Assembly (NCBI RefSeq): GCF_964355755.1
Contig: NC_092678.1
Coordinates: 11,132,922 to 11,196,921, forward strand
Direction: 5' to 3'
From: Antedon mediterranea
Taxonomy: Eukaryota; Echinodermata; Crinoidea; Comatulida; Antedonidae
Length of the DNA: 64,000 nt
Shown here: positions 21,950 to 36,023 of the stretch, in pieces
Layout: the number at the start of each line of letters is the position of its first letter
Numbering within the stretch: the first letter of the stretch is position 1
The notes under the pieces: model-generated
Seen by the model: only the letters and a program-made list of their open reading frames with translations
Databases searched by the model: none
Told to the model about the DNA's origin: nothing
Translations under genes and position numbers: made by a program

Positions 21950-24900
21950 AAATGATTAATTACTAACCATTGTATTGAGTTATACCATTGAATGGAACAA
22001 AATGATTGATTACTGACCATTGTATTGAGTTGTACCATTGAATGGAACAAAATGATTAATTACTGGCCATTTTATTGAGTTGTACCATTGAAGGGAACAA
22101 ATGATTAATTACTGGCCATTGTATTGAGTTGTACCATTGAATAGAACAAAATGATTAATTACTGGCCATTGTATTGAGTTGTACCATTGAATGGAACGAA
22201 ATGATTAATTACTGGCCATTGTATTGAGTTGTACCATTGAATGGAACAAAATGATTAATTATTGGCCATTGTATTGAGTTGTACTATTGAATGGAACAAA
22301 ATGATTAATTACTAACCATTTTATTGAGTTGTACTATTGAATGGAACAAAATGATTAATTACTAACCATTGTATTGAGTTGTACCATTGAATGGAACAAA
22401 ATGATTAATTACTGACCATTGAATGGAACAAAATGATTAATTACTGGCCATTGTATTGAGTTGTACCATTGAATTGAACAAAATGATTAATTACTGGCCA
22501 TTGTATTGAGTTGTGCCATTGAATTGAACAAAAAGATTAATTACTGGCCATTGTATTGAGTTGTACCATTGAATGGAACAAAATGATAAATTACTGGCCA
22601 TTGTATTGACTTGTACCATTGAATGGAACAAAATGATTAATTACTGGCCATTGTATTGAGTTGTACCATTGAATGGAACGAAATGATTAATTACTGGCCA
22701 TTGTATTGAGTTGTACCATTGAATGGAACAAAATGATTAATTACTAACCATTGTATTGAGTTGTACCATTGAATGGAACAAAATGATTAATTACTGGCCA
22801 ATGAATTGAGTTGTACCATTGAATGGAACAAAATGATTAATTACTGGCCATTGTATTGAGTTGTACCCTTGAATGGAACAAAATGATTAATTACTGGCCA
22901 TTGAATTGAGTTGTACCATTGAATGGAACAAAATGATTAATTACTGTCCATTGTATTAAGTTGTACCATTGAATGGAACAAAATGATTAATTATTGGCCA
23001 TTGTATTGAGTTGTACCATTGAATGGAACAAAATGATTAATTACTGGCCATTGAATTGAGTTGTACCATTGAATGGAACAAAATGATTAATTACTGGCCA
23101 TTGTATTAAGTTGTACCATTGAATGGAAAAAAATGATTAATTACTGGCCATTGTATTGACTTGTACCATTGAATGGAACAAAATGATTAATTACTGGCCA
23201 TTGTATTGAGTTGTACCATTGAATTGAACAAAATGATTAATTACTGGCCATTGTATTGAGTTGTACCATTGAATGGAACAAAATGATTAATTACTGGCGA
23301 TTGTATTGAGTTGTACCATTGAATGGAACAAAATGATTAATTACTGGCCATTGTATTGAGTTGTACCATTGAATGGAACAAAATGATTAATTACTGGCCA
23401 TTGTATTGAGTTGTACCATTGAATGGAGCAAAATGCTTAATTACTGGCCATTGTATTGAATTGTACCATTGAATGGAACAAAATGCTTAATTAATGGCCA
23501 TTGTATTGAGTTGTACCATTGAATGGAACAAAATGATTAATTACTGGCCATTGTATTGATTTGTATCATTGAATGGAACAAATGATTAATTACTGGCCAT
23601 TGTATTGAGTTGTACCATTGAATGGAACTAACTGATTAATTACTGGCCATTGTATTGACTTGTACCATTGAATGGAACAAAATGATTAATTACTGGCCAT
23701 TGTATTGAGTTGTACCATTGAATGGAACGAAATGATTAATTACTGGCCATTGTATTGAGTTGTACCATTGAATGGAACAAAATGATTAATTACTGGCCAT
23801 TGTATTGAGTTGTACCCTTGAATGGAACAAAATGATTAATTATTGGCCATTGAATTGAGTTGTACCATTGAATGGAACAAAATGATTAATTACTGTCCAT
23901 TGTATTAAGTTGTACCATTGAATGGAACAAAATGATTAATTATTGGCCATTGTATTGAGTTGTACCATTGAATGGAACAAAATGATTAATTACTGGCCAT
24001 TGAATTGAGTTGTACCATTGAATGGAACAAAATGATTAATTACTGGCCATTGTATTAAGTTGTACCATTGAATGGAAAAAAATGATTAATTACTGGCCAT
24101 TGTATTGACTTGTACCATTGAATGGAACAAAATGATTAATTACTGGCCATTGTATTGAGTTGTACCATTGAATTGAACAAAATGATTAATTACTGGCCAT
24201 TGTATTGAGTTGTACCATTGAATGGAACAAAATGATTAATTACTGGCGATTGTATTGAGTTGTACCATTGAATGGAACAAAATGATTAATTACTGGCCAT
24301 TGTATTGAGTTGTACCATTGAATGGAACAAAATGATTAATTACTGGCCATTGTATTGAGTTGTACCATTGAATGGAACAAAATGCTTAATTACTGGCCAT
24401 TGTATTGAGTTGTACCATTGAATGGAACAAAATGCTTAATTACTGGCCATTGTATTGAGTTGTACCATTGAATGGAACAAAATGATTAATTACTGGCCAT
24501 TGTATTGATTTGTATCATTGAATGGAACAAATGATTAATTACTGGCCATTGTATTGAGTTGTACCATTGAATGGAACTAACTGATTAATTACTGGCCATT
24601 GTATTGACTTGTACCATTGAATGGAACAAAATGATTAATTACTGGCCATTGTATTGAGTTGTACCATTGAATGGAACGAAATGATTAATTACTGGCCATT
24701 GTATTGAGTTGTACCATTGAATGGAACAAAATGATTAATTACTAACCATTGTATTGAGTTGTACCATTGAATGGAACAAAATGATTAATTACTGGCCATT
24801 GTATTGATTTGTACCATTGAATGGAACAAAATGATTAATTACTGGCCATTGTATTGAGTTGTACCATTGAATGGAACAAAATGATTAATTACTGGCCATT

Positions 24901-27900
24901 GTATTGAGTTGTACCATTGAATGGAACAAAATGATTAATTACTGGCCATTGTATTGAGTTGTACCATTGAATGGAACAAAATGATTAATTACTGGCCATT
25001 GTATTGAGTTGTACCATTGAATGGAGCAAAATGCTTAATTACTCGCCATTGTATTGAGTTGTGCCATTGAATGGAACAAAATGCTTAATTACTGGCCATT
25101 GTATTGAGTTGTACCATTGAATGGAACAAAATGATTAATTACTAACCATTGTATTGAGTTGTACCATTGAATGGAACAAAATGATTACTTACTGGCCATT
25201 TTATTGAGTTGTACCATTGAAGGGAACAAATGATTAATTACTGGCCATTGTATTGAGTTGTACCATTGAATGGAACAAAATGATTAATTACTGGCCATTG
25301 TATTGAGTTTTACCATTGAATGGAACAAAATGATTAATTACTGGCCATTGTATTGAGTTGTACCATTGAATGGAACAAAATGATTAATTACTAACCATTG
25401 TATTGAGTTGTACCATTGAATGGAACAAAATGATTAATTACTGGCCATTGTATTGATTTGTACCATTGAATGGAACAAAATGATTAATTACTGGCCATTG
25501 TATTGAGTTGTACCATTGAATGGAACAAAATGATTAATTACTGGCCATTGTATTGAGTTGTACCATTGAATGGAACAAAATGATTAATTACTGGCCATTG
25601 TATTGAGTTGTACCATTGAATGGAACAAAATGATTAATTACTGGCCATTGTATTGAGTTGTACCATTGAATGGAGCAAAATGCTTAATTACTGGCCATTG
25701 TATTGAGTTGTGCCATTGAATGGAACAAAATGCTTAATTACTGGCCATTGTATTGAGTTGTACCATTGAATGGAACAAAATGATTAATTACTAACCATTG
25801 TATTGAGTTGTACCATTGAATGGAACAAAATGATTACTTACTGGCCATTTTATTGAGTTGTACCATTGAAGGGAACAAATGATTAATTACTGGCCATTGT
25901 ATTGAGTTGTACCATTGAATGGAACAAAATGATTAATTACTGGCCATTGTATTGAGTTTTACCATTGAATGGAACAAAATGATTAATTACTGGCCATTGT
26001 ATTGAGTTGTACCATTGAATGGAACAAAATGATTAATTACTGGCCATTGTATTGAGTTGTACCATTGAATGGAACGAAATGATTAATTACTGGCAATTGT
26101 ATTGAGTTGTACCATTGAATGGAACAAAATGATTAATTATTGGCCATTGTATTGAGTTGTACTATTGAATGGAACAAAATGATTAATTACTAACCATTGT
26201 ATTGAGTTGTACCATTGAATGGAACAAAATGATTAATTACTGACCATTGAATGGAACAAAATGATTAATTACTGGCCATTGTATTGAGTTGTACCATTGA
26301 ATGGAACAAAATGATTAATTACTGGCCATTGTATTGAGTTGTACCATTGAATGGAACAAAATGATTAATTACTGGCAATTGTATTGAGTTGTACCATTGA
26401 ATGGAACAAACTGATTAATTACTGGCCATTGTATTGAGTTGTACCATTGAATGGAACAAAATGATTAATTACAGGCCATTGTATTGAGTTTTACCATTGA
26501 ATGGAACAAAATGATTAATTACTGGCCATTGTATTGAGTTGTACCATTGAATGGAACAAAATGATTAATTACTGGCCATTGTATTGAGTTGTACCATTGA
26601 ATGGAACGAAATGATTAATTACTGGCCATTGTATTGAGTTGTACCATTGAATGGAACAAAATGATTAATTACTAACCATTGTATTGGGTTGTACCATTGA
26701 ATGGAACAAAATGATTACTTACTGGCCATTTTATTGAGTTGTACCATTGAAGGGAACAAATGATTAATTACTGGCCATTGTATTGAGTTGTACCATTGAA
26801 TGGAACAAAATGATTAATTACTGGCCATTGAATTGAGTTGTACCATTGAATGGAACAAAATGATTAATTACTGGCCATTGTATTAAGTTGTACCATTGAA
26901 TGGAAAAAAATGATTAATTACTGGCCATTGTATTGAGTTGTACCATTGAATGGAACAAAATGATTAATTATTGGCCATTGTATTGAGTTGTACTATTGAA
27001 TGGAACAAAATGATTAATTACTAACCATTGCATTGAGTTGTACTATTGAATGGAACAAAATGATTAATTACTAACCATTGTATTGAGTTGTACCATTGAA
27101 TGGAACAAAATGATTAATTACTGACCATTGAATGGAACAAAATGATTAATTACTGGCCATTGTATTGAGTTGTACCATTGAATTGAACAAAATGATTAAT
27201 TACTGGCCATTGTATTGAATTGTGCTATTGAATTGAACAAAATGATTAATTACTGGCCATTGTATTGAGTTGTACCATTGAATGGAACAAAATGATTAAT
27301 TACTGGCCATTGTATTGAGTTGTACCATTGAATGGAACAAAATGATTAATTACTGGCCATTGTATTGAGTTGTACCATTGAATGGAACGAAATGATTAAT
27401 TACTGGCCATTGTATTGAGTTGTACCATTGAATGGAACAAAATGATTAATTACTAACCATTGTATTGAGTTGTACCATTGAATGGAACAAAATGATTAAT
27501 TACTAACCATTGTATTGAGTTGTACCATTGAATGGAACAAAATGATTAATTACTAACCATTGTATTGGGTTGTACCATTGAATGGAACAAAATGATTACT
27601 TACTGGCCATTTTATTGAGTTGTACCATTGAAGGGAACAAATGATTAATTACTGGCCATTGTATTGAGTTGTACCATTGAATGGAACAAAATGATTAATT
27701 ACTGGCCATTGAATTGAGTTGTACCATTGAATGGAACAAAATGATTAATTACTGGCCATTGTATTAAGTTGTACCATTGAATGGAAAAAAATGATTAATT
27801 ACTGGCCATTGTATTGAGTTGTACCATTGAATGGAACAAAATGATTAATTATTGGCCATTGTATTGAGTTGTACTATTGAATGGAACAAAATGATTAATT

Positions 27901-30900
27901 ACTAACCATTGCATTGAGTTGTACTATTGAATGGAACAAAATGATTAATTACTAACCATTGTATTGAGTTGTACCATTGAATGGAACAAAATGATTAATT
28001 ACTGACCATTGAATGGAACAAAATGATTAATTACTGGCCATTGTATTGAGTTGTACCATTGAATGGAACAAAATGATTAATTACTGGCCATTGTATTGAG
28101 TTGTACCATTGAATGGAACAAAATGATTAATTACTGGCCATTGTATTGAGTTGTACCATTGAATGGAGCAAAATGCTTAATTACTGGCCATTGTATTGAG
28201 TTGTACCATTGAATGGAACAAAATGCTTAATTACTGGCCACTGTATTGAGTTGTACCATTGAATGGAACAAAATGATTAATTACTGGCCATTGTATTGAT
28301 TTGTATCATTGAATGGAACAAATGATTAATTACTGGCCATTGTATTGAGTTGTACCATTGAATGGAACTAACTGATTAATTACTGGCCATTGTATTGACT
28401 TGTACCATTGAATGGAACAAAATGATTAATTACTGGCCATTGTATTGAGTTGTACCATTGAATGGAACGAAATGATTAATTACTGGCCATTGTATTGAGT
28501 TGTACCATTGAATGGAACAAAATGATTAATTACTAACCATTGTATTGAGTTGTACCATTGAATGGAACAAAATGATTAATTACTGGCCATTGAATTGAGT
28601 TGTACCATTGAATGGAACAAAATGATTAATTACTGGCCATTGTATTGATTTGTACCCTTGAATGGAACAAAATGATTAATTACTGGCCATTGAATTGAGT
28701 TGTACCATTGAATGGAACAAAATGATTAATTACTGGCCATTGTATTGAGTTGTACCATTGAATGGAACAAAATGATTAATTACTGGCCATTGTATTGAGT
28801 TGTACCATTGAATGGAACAAAATGATTAATTACTGGCCATTGTATTGAGTTGTACCATTGAATGGAACAAAATGATTAATTACTGGCCATTGTATTGAGT
28901 TGTACCATTGAATGGAGCAAAATGCTTAATTACTGGCCATTGTTTTGAGTTGTGCCATTGAATGGAACAAAATGCTTAATTACTGGCCATTGTATTGAGT
29001 TGTACCATTGAATGGAACAAAATGATTAATTACTAACCATTGTATTGAGTTGTACCATTGAATGGAACAAAATGATTGATTACTGACCATTGTATTGAGT
29101 TGTACCATTGAATGGAACAAAATGATTAATTACTGGCCATTTTATTGAGTTGTACCATTGAAGGGAACAAATGATTAATTACTGGCCATTGTATTGAGTT
29201 GTACCATTGAATAGAACAAAATGATTAATTACTGGCCATTGTATTGAGTTGTACCATTGAATGGAACGAAATGATTAATTACTGGCCATTGTATTGAGTT
29301 GTACCATTGAATGGAACAAAATGATTAATTATTGGCCATTGTATTGAGTTGTACTATTGAATGGAACAAAATGATTAATTACTAACCATTTTATTGAGTT
29401 GTACTATTGAATGGAACAAAATGATTAATTACTAACCATTGTATTGAGTTGTACCATTGAATGGAACAAAATGATTAATTACTGACCATTGAATGGAACA
29501 AAATGATTAATTACTGGCCATTGTATTGAGTTGTACCATTGAATTGAACAAAATGATTAATTACTGGCCATTGTATTGAGTTGTGCCATTGAATTGAACA
29601 AAAAGATTAATTACTGGCCATTGTATTGAGTTGTACCATTGAATGGAACAAAATGATTAATTACTGGCCATTGTATTGACTTGTACCATTGAATGGAACA
29701 AAATGATTAATTACTGGCCATTGTATTGAGTTGTACCATTGAATGGAACGAAATGATTAATTACTGGCCATTGTATTGAGTTGTACCATTGAATGGAACA
29801 AAATGATTAATTACTAACCATTGTATTGAGTTGTACCATTGAATGGAACAAAATGATTAATTACTGGCCAATGAATTGAGTTGTACCATTGAATGGAACA
29901 AAATGATTAATTACTGGCCATTGTATTGAGTTGTACCCTTGAATGGAACAAAATGATTAATTACTGGCCATTGAATTGAGTTGTACCATTGAATGGAACA
30001 AAATGATTAATTACTGTCCATTGTATTAAGTTGTACCATTGAATGGAACAAAATGATTAATTATTGGCCATTGTATTGAGTTGTACCATTGAATGGAACA
30101 AAATGATTAATTACTGGCCATTGAATTGAGTTGTACCATTGAATGGAACAAAATGATTAATTACTGGCCATTGTATTAAGTTGTACCATTGAATGGAAAA
30201 AAATGATTAATTACTGGCCATTGTATTGACTTGTACCATTGAATGGAACAAAATGATTAATTACTGGCCATTGTATTGAGTTGTACCATTGAATTGAACA
30301 AAATGATTAATTACTGGCCATTGTATTGAGTTGTACCATTGAATGGAACAAAATGATTAATTACTGGCGATTGTATTGAGTTGTACCATTGAATGGAACA
30401 AAATGATTAATTACTGGCCATTGTATTGAGTTGTACCATTGAATGGAACAAAATGATTAATTACTGGCCATTGTATTGAGTTGTACCATTGAATGGAGCA
30501 AAATGCTTAATTACTGGCCATTGTATTGAGTTGTACCATTGAATGGAACAAAATGCTTAATTACTGGCCATTGTATTGAGTTGTACCATTGAATGGAACA
30601 AAATGATTAATTACTGGCCATTGTATTGATTTGTATCATTGAATGGAACAAATGATTAATTACTGGCCATTGTATTGAGTTGTACCATTGAATGGAACTA
30701 ACTGATTAATTACTGGCCATTGTATTGACTTGTACCATTGAATGGAACAAAATGATTAATTACTGGCCATTGTATTGAGTTGTACCATTGAATGGAACGA
30801 AATGATTAATTACTGGCCATTGTATTGAGTTGTACCATTGAATGGAACAAAATGATTAATTACTGGCCATTGTATTGAGTTGTACCCTTGAATGGAACAA

Positions 30901-31870
30901 AATGATTAATTACTGGCCATTGAATTGAGTTGTACCATTGAATGGAACAAAATGATTAATTACTGTCCATTGTATTAAGTTGTACCATTGAATGGAACAA
31001 AATGATTAATTATTGGCCATTGTATTGAGTTGTACCATTGAATGGAACAAAATGATTAATTACTGGCCATTGAATTGAGTTGTACCATTGAATGGAACAA
31101 AATGATTAATTACTGGCCATTGTATTAAGTTGTACCATTGAATGGAAAAAAATGATTAATTACTGGCCATTGTATTGACTTGTACCATTGAATGGAACAA
31201 AATGATTAATTACTGGCCATTGTATTGAGTTGTACCATTGAATTGAACAAAATGATTAATTAATTACTGGCCATTGTATTGAGTTGTACCATTGAATGGA
31301 ACAAAATGATTAATTACTGGCGATTGTATTGAGTTGTACCATTGAATGGAACAAAATGATTAATTACTGGCCATTGTATTGAGTTGTACCATTGAATGGA
31401 ACAAAATGATTAATTACTGGCCATTGTATTGAGTTGTACCATTGAATGGAGCAAAATGCTTAATTACTGGCCATTGTATTGAGTTGTACCATTGAATGGA
31501 ACAAAATGCTTAATTACTGGCCATTGTATTGAGTTGTACCATTGAATGGAACAAAATGATTAATTACTGGCCATTGTATTGATTTGTATCATTGAATGGA
31601 ACAAATGATTAATTACTGGCCATTGTATTGAGTTGTACCATTGAATGGAACTAACTGATTAATTACTGGCCATTGTATTGACTTGTACCATTGAATGGAA
31701 CAAAATGATTAATTACTGGCCATTGTATTGAGTTGTACCATTGAATGGAACGAAATGATTAATTACTGGCCATTGTATTGAGTTGTACCATTGAATGGAA
31801 CAAAATGATTAATTACTAACCATTGTATTGAGTTGTACCATTGAATGGAACAAAATGATTAATTACTGGC
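21950..31870 (+). repeat. Long-range duplicated satellite block, offset 7070 bp
   Basis: About 2.8 kb at 21.95-24.79 kb recurs at 29.02-31.87 kb. Rare private variants coincide at an offset of 7070: GATTGATTACTG at 22004 and 29074, ATAGAACAAA at 22141 and 29211, AAAAGATTAA at 22531 and 29601, GGCCAATGAATTG near 22797 and 29867, and TGGCGATTG at 23295 and 30365. After about 31258 the offset becomes 7074 because of a 4-bp TAAT insertion in the right copy. The sequence between the copies is other satellite blocks. Confidence 0.85.
24790..26090 (+). repeat. Higher-order pair, period 649 bp
   Basis: Two adjacent blocks of 13 monomers, one of them the 49-bp form. ATGGAGCAAAATGC occurs at 25021 and 25670, and ATGATTACTTACTGG at 25181 and 25830. 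The copies differ by few bases (for example CTCGCC at 25042 against CTGGCC). This is the most recent-looking short duplication in the left block. Confidence 0.8.
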
Positions 31871-34800
31871 CATTGAATTGAGTTGTACCATTGAATGGAA
31901 CAAAATGATTAATTACTGGCCATTGTATTGATTTGTACCCTTGAATGGAACAAAATGATTAATTACTGGCCATTGAATTGAGTTGTACCATTGAATGGAA
32001 CAAAATGATTAATTACTGGCCATTGTATTGAGTTGTACCATTGAATGGAACAAAATGATTAATTACTGGCCATTGTATTGAGTTGTACCATTGAATGGAA
32101 CAAAATGATTAATTACTGGCCATTGTATTGAGTTGTACCATTGAATGGAACAAAATGATTAATTACTGGCCATTGTATTGAGTTGTACCATTGAATGGAG
32201 CAAAATGCTTAATTACTGGCCATTGTATTGAGTTGTGCCATTGAATGGAACAAAATGCTTAATTACTGGCCATTGTATTGAGTTGTACCATTGAATGGAA
32301 CAAAATGATTAATTACTAACCATTGTATTGAGTTGTACCATTGAATGGAACAAAATGATTACTTACTGGCCATTTTATTGAGTTGTACCATTGAAGGGAA
32401 CAAATGATTAATTACTGGCCATTGTATTGAGTTGTACCATTGAATGGAACAAAATGATTAATTACTGGCCATTGTATTGAGTTTTAACATTGAATGGAAC
32501 AAAATGATTAATTACTGGCCATTGTATTGAGTTGTACCATTGAATGGAACAAAATGATTAATTACTGGCCATTGTATTGAGTTGTACCATTGAATGGAAC
32601 GAAATGATTAATTACTGGCAATTGTATTGAGTTGTACCATTGAATGGAACAAAATGATTAATTACTGACCATTGAATGGAACAAAATGATTAATTACTGG
32701 CCATTGTATTGAGTTGTACCATTGAATGGAACAAAATGATTAATTACTGGCCATTGTATTGAGTTGTACCATTGAATGGAACAAAATGATTAATTACTGG
32801 CAATTGTATTGAGTTGTACCATTGAATGGAACAAACTGATTAATTACTGGCCATTGTATTGAGTTGTACCATTGAATGGAACAAAATGATTAATTACAGG
32901 CCATTGTATTGAGTTTTACCATTGAATGGAACAAAATGATTAATTACTGGCCATTGTATTGAGTTGTACCATTGAATGGAACAAAATGATTAATTACTGG
33001 CCATTGTATTGAGTTGTACCATTGAATGGAACGAAATGATTAATTACTGGCCATTGTATTGAGTTGTACCATTGAATGGAACAAAATGATTAATTACTAA
33101 CCATTGTATTGGGTTGTACCATTGAATGGAACAAAATGATTACTTACTGGCCATTTTATTGAGTTGTACCATTGAAGGGAACAAATGATTAATTACTGGC
33201 CATTGTATTGAGTTGTACCATTGAATGGAACAAAATGATTAATTACTGGCCATTGTATTGAGTTGTACCATTGAATGGAACAAAATGATTAATTACTGGC
33301 CATTGTATTGAGTTGTACCATTGAATGGAGCAAAATGCTTAATTACTGGCCATTGTATTGAGTTGTACCATTGAATGGAACAAAATGCTTAATTACTGGC
33401 CATTGTATTGAGTTGTACCATTGAATGGAACAAAATGATTAATTACTGGCCATTGTATTGATTTGTATCATTGAATGGAACAAATGATTAATTACTGGCC
33501 ATTGTATTGAGTTGTACCATTGAATGGAACAAACTGATTAATTACTGGCCATTGTATTGAGTTGTACCATTGAATGGAACAAAATGATTAATTACTGGCC
33601 ATTGTATTGAGTTTTACCATTGAATGGAACAAAATGATTAATTACTGGCCATTGTATTGAGTTGTACCCTTGAATGGAACAAAATGATTAATTACTGGCC
33701 ATTATATTGAGTTGTACCATTGAATGGAACAAAATGATTAATTACTGGCCATTGTATTGAGTTGTACCATTGAATGGAACAAAATGATTAATTACTGGCA
33801 ATTGTATTGAGTTGTACCATTGAATGGAACAAACTGATTAATTACTGGCCATTGTATTGAGTTGTACCATTGAATGGAACAAAATGATTAATTACAGGCC
33901 ATTGTATTGAGTTTTACCATTGAATGGAACAAAATGATTAATTACTGGCCATTGTATTGAGTTGTACCATTGAATGGAACAAAATGATTAATTACTGGCC
34001 ATTGTATTGAGTTGTACCATTGAATGGAACGAAATGATTAATTACTGGCCATTGTATTGAGTTGTACCATTGAATGGAACAAAATGATTAATTAATAACC
34101 ATTGTATTGGGTTGTACCATTGAATGGAACAAAATGATTACTTACTGGCCATTTTATTGAGTTGTACCATTGAAGGGAACAAATGATTAATTACTGGCCA
34201 TTGTATTGAGTTGTACCATTGAATGGAACAAAATGATTAATTACTGGCCATTGAATTGAGTTGTACCATTGAATGGAACAAAATGATTAATTACTGGCCA
34301 TTGTATTAAGTTGTACCATTGAATGGAAAAAAATGATTAATTACTGGCCATTGTATTGAGTTGTACCATTGAATGGAACAAAATGATTAATTATTGGCCA
34401 TTGTATTGAGTTGTACTATTGAATGAAACAAAATGATTAATTACTAACCATTGCATTGAGTTGTACTATTGAATGGAACAAAATGATTAATTACTAACCA
34501 TTGTATTGAGTTGTACCATTGAATGGAACAAAATGATTAATTACTGACCATTGAATGGAACAAAATGATTAATTACTGGCCATTGTATTGAGTTGTACCA
34601 TTGAATTGAACAAAATGATTAATTACTGGCCATTGTATTGAATTGTGCTATTGAATTGAACAAAATGATTAATTACTGGCCATTGTATTGAGTTGTACCA
34701 TTGAATGGAACAAAATGATTAATTACTGGCCATTGTATTGACTTGTACCATTGAATGGAACAAAATGATTAATTACTGGCCATTGTATTGAGTTGTACCA

Positions 34801-35315
34801 TTGAATGGAACGAAATGATTAATTACTGGCCATTCTATTGAGTTGTACCATTGAATGGAACAAAATGATTAATTACTAACCATTGTATTGAGTTGTACCA
34901 TTGAATGGAACAAAATGATTAATTACTGGCCATTGAATTGAGTTGTACCATTGAATGGAACAAAATGATTAATTACTGGCCATTGTATTGAGTTGTACCC
35001 TTGAATGGAACAAAATGATTAATTACTGGCCATTGAATTGAGTTGTACCATTGAATGGAACAAAATGATTAATTATTGGCCATTGTATTGAGTTGTACCA
35101 TTGAATGGAAAAAAATGATTAATTACTGGCCATTGTATTGAGTTGTACCATTGAATTGAACAAAATGATTAATTACTGTCCATTGTATTGAGTTGTACCA
35201 TTGAATGGAACAAAATGATTAATTACTGGCCATTGTATTGAGTTGTACCATTGAATGGAACAAAATGATTAATTACTGGCCATTGTATTGAGTTGTACCA
35301 TTGAAGGGAACAAAT

Positions 35316-35320
35316 GATTA
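35316..35320. repeat. Target site duplication of BEL-B, left copy
   Basis: GATTA directly before the LTR matches GATTA directly after the other LTR (43096-43100). Removing the element and one copy restores a normal monomer junction (ACAAATGATTA joined to ATTACTGGCC). Five bases is the usual duplication length for BEL/Pao integration. Confidence 0.95.
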
Positions 35321-35812
35321 TTTAATTGGATCTACCAATTAGGTCAGCTGCTGTTGATTCCTTGTTTTAATGTACGCAGCTCTCACAACATACAGAAATT
35401 AAAAGAGTAAAATTAATGTTTAAAGTACTTCCTTTAATATGCACCATCCACAATAATGTCAACATTTGCAAAGTAATTCCAAAACAAAGTAAAATCCCAG
35501 AGATATCCAATAGTAATAAAGTGTAAATAATAAACTGTAGAGCTAGAGCTGGTAAAAGAAAAATAATGGCTGCTGTGCACTTGCACAGACCTGTACCCTT
35601 GCACAGGCAAACAACAACTGAACAGAACAAAAGAAAATTAGGACAAAGGAAAACAAAGGAGAAACAGCACACTGTGCACACTTGGCAAATAATATGTAAA
35701 TGAGAATGCAAATAAGAAAGTAACAGAATAAATGAATATTCATAGGGCAGAAACTTCTATTATAATAGGAACTAAAGTAATATAAAATAAATACATGCAC
35801 TCTGCAGTAACA
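35321..35812 (-). repeat. BEL-B 3' LTR (492 bp)
   Basis: Reads as identical to 42604-43095. It carries a perfect hairpin, TAATTGG-5-CCAATTA, at 35323-35341, at the edge corresponding to the end of U5, a 12-bp palindrome ATGAATATTCAT at 35732-35743, and CTTGCACAG direct repeats near 35580-35606. The open frames crossing it are the same in both LTRs and are not taken as genes. Confidence 0.97.
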
Positions 35813-36023
35813 TGGCTCCCTCAAGGACGTAAAGTAATTACATTAACATTGAAGTCCTTGTAAATTAAATATAAAAGTTCTTGTTGAAACATAAAATAAA
35901 AGTACACTCAAAAGTTCTAATGCATATCCAAGCAAAACGTTCATATGAAAATAAACAAATTTCTTGATTCCATTTTCTCAATACGCATCAAACGGTTGGC
36001 TCCCTGACTGGGATTGGACCACT
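35813..36023 (-). promoter_or_regulatory. BEL-B 3' spacer with polypurine tract
   Basis: About 200 bases lie between the Gag-Pol stop (36024) and the 3' LTR. Read on the minus strand it ends GAGGGAGCCA (35822-35813) directly before the LTR's TGTT, the expected plus-strand primer site, and it parallels the tract before the BEL-A LTR. No further gene is present. Confidence 0.75.

Larger units (their letters stand above)
12399..35320 (+). repeat. 50-bp satellite array, left block
   Basis: About 460 head-to-tail monomers of 50 bp in one orientation. The consensus begins CTGGCCATTG, continues TATTGAGTTG and TACCATTGAA, and ends TGGAACAAAA then TGATTAATTA. The first monomer starts at 12399 and the second at 12449. 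Common variants are CTAACC for CTGGCC, GAATTGAAC for GAATGGAAC, TACTATT for TACCATT, a 49-bp form with GAAGGGAACAAATG, and a 32-bp form. Monomers are highly similar and variants recur in blocks, showing higher-order organisation. No open frame survives, because 50 is not a multiple of three and stops recur. The array is interrupted at 35320 by BEL-B. Confidence 0.98.

Noticed and set aside
35367-35824. Open frames of 93-114 residues on the minus strand in the BEL-B 3' LTR, with twins in the 5' LTR (42650-43083)
   Set aside because: They lie wholly or largely in LTR sequence and are duplicated because the LTRs are. They are Cys/Phe/Leu-rich without a domain, and one runs beyond the LTR only by chance.
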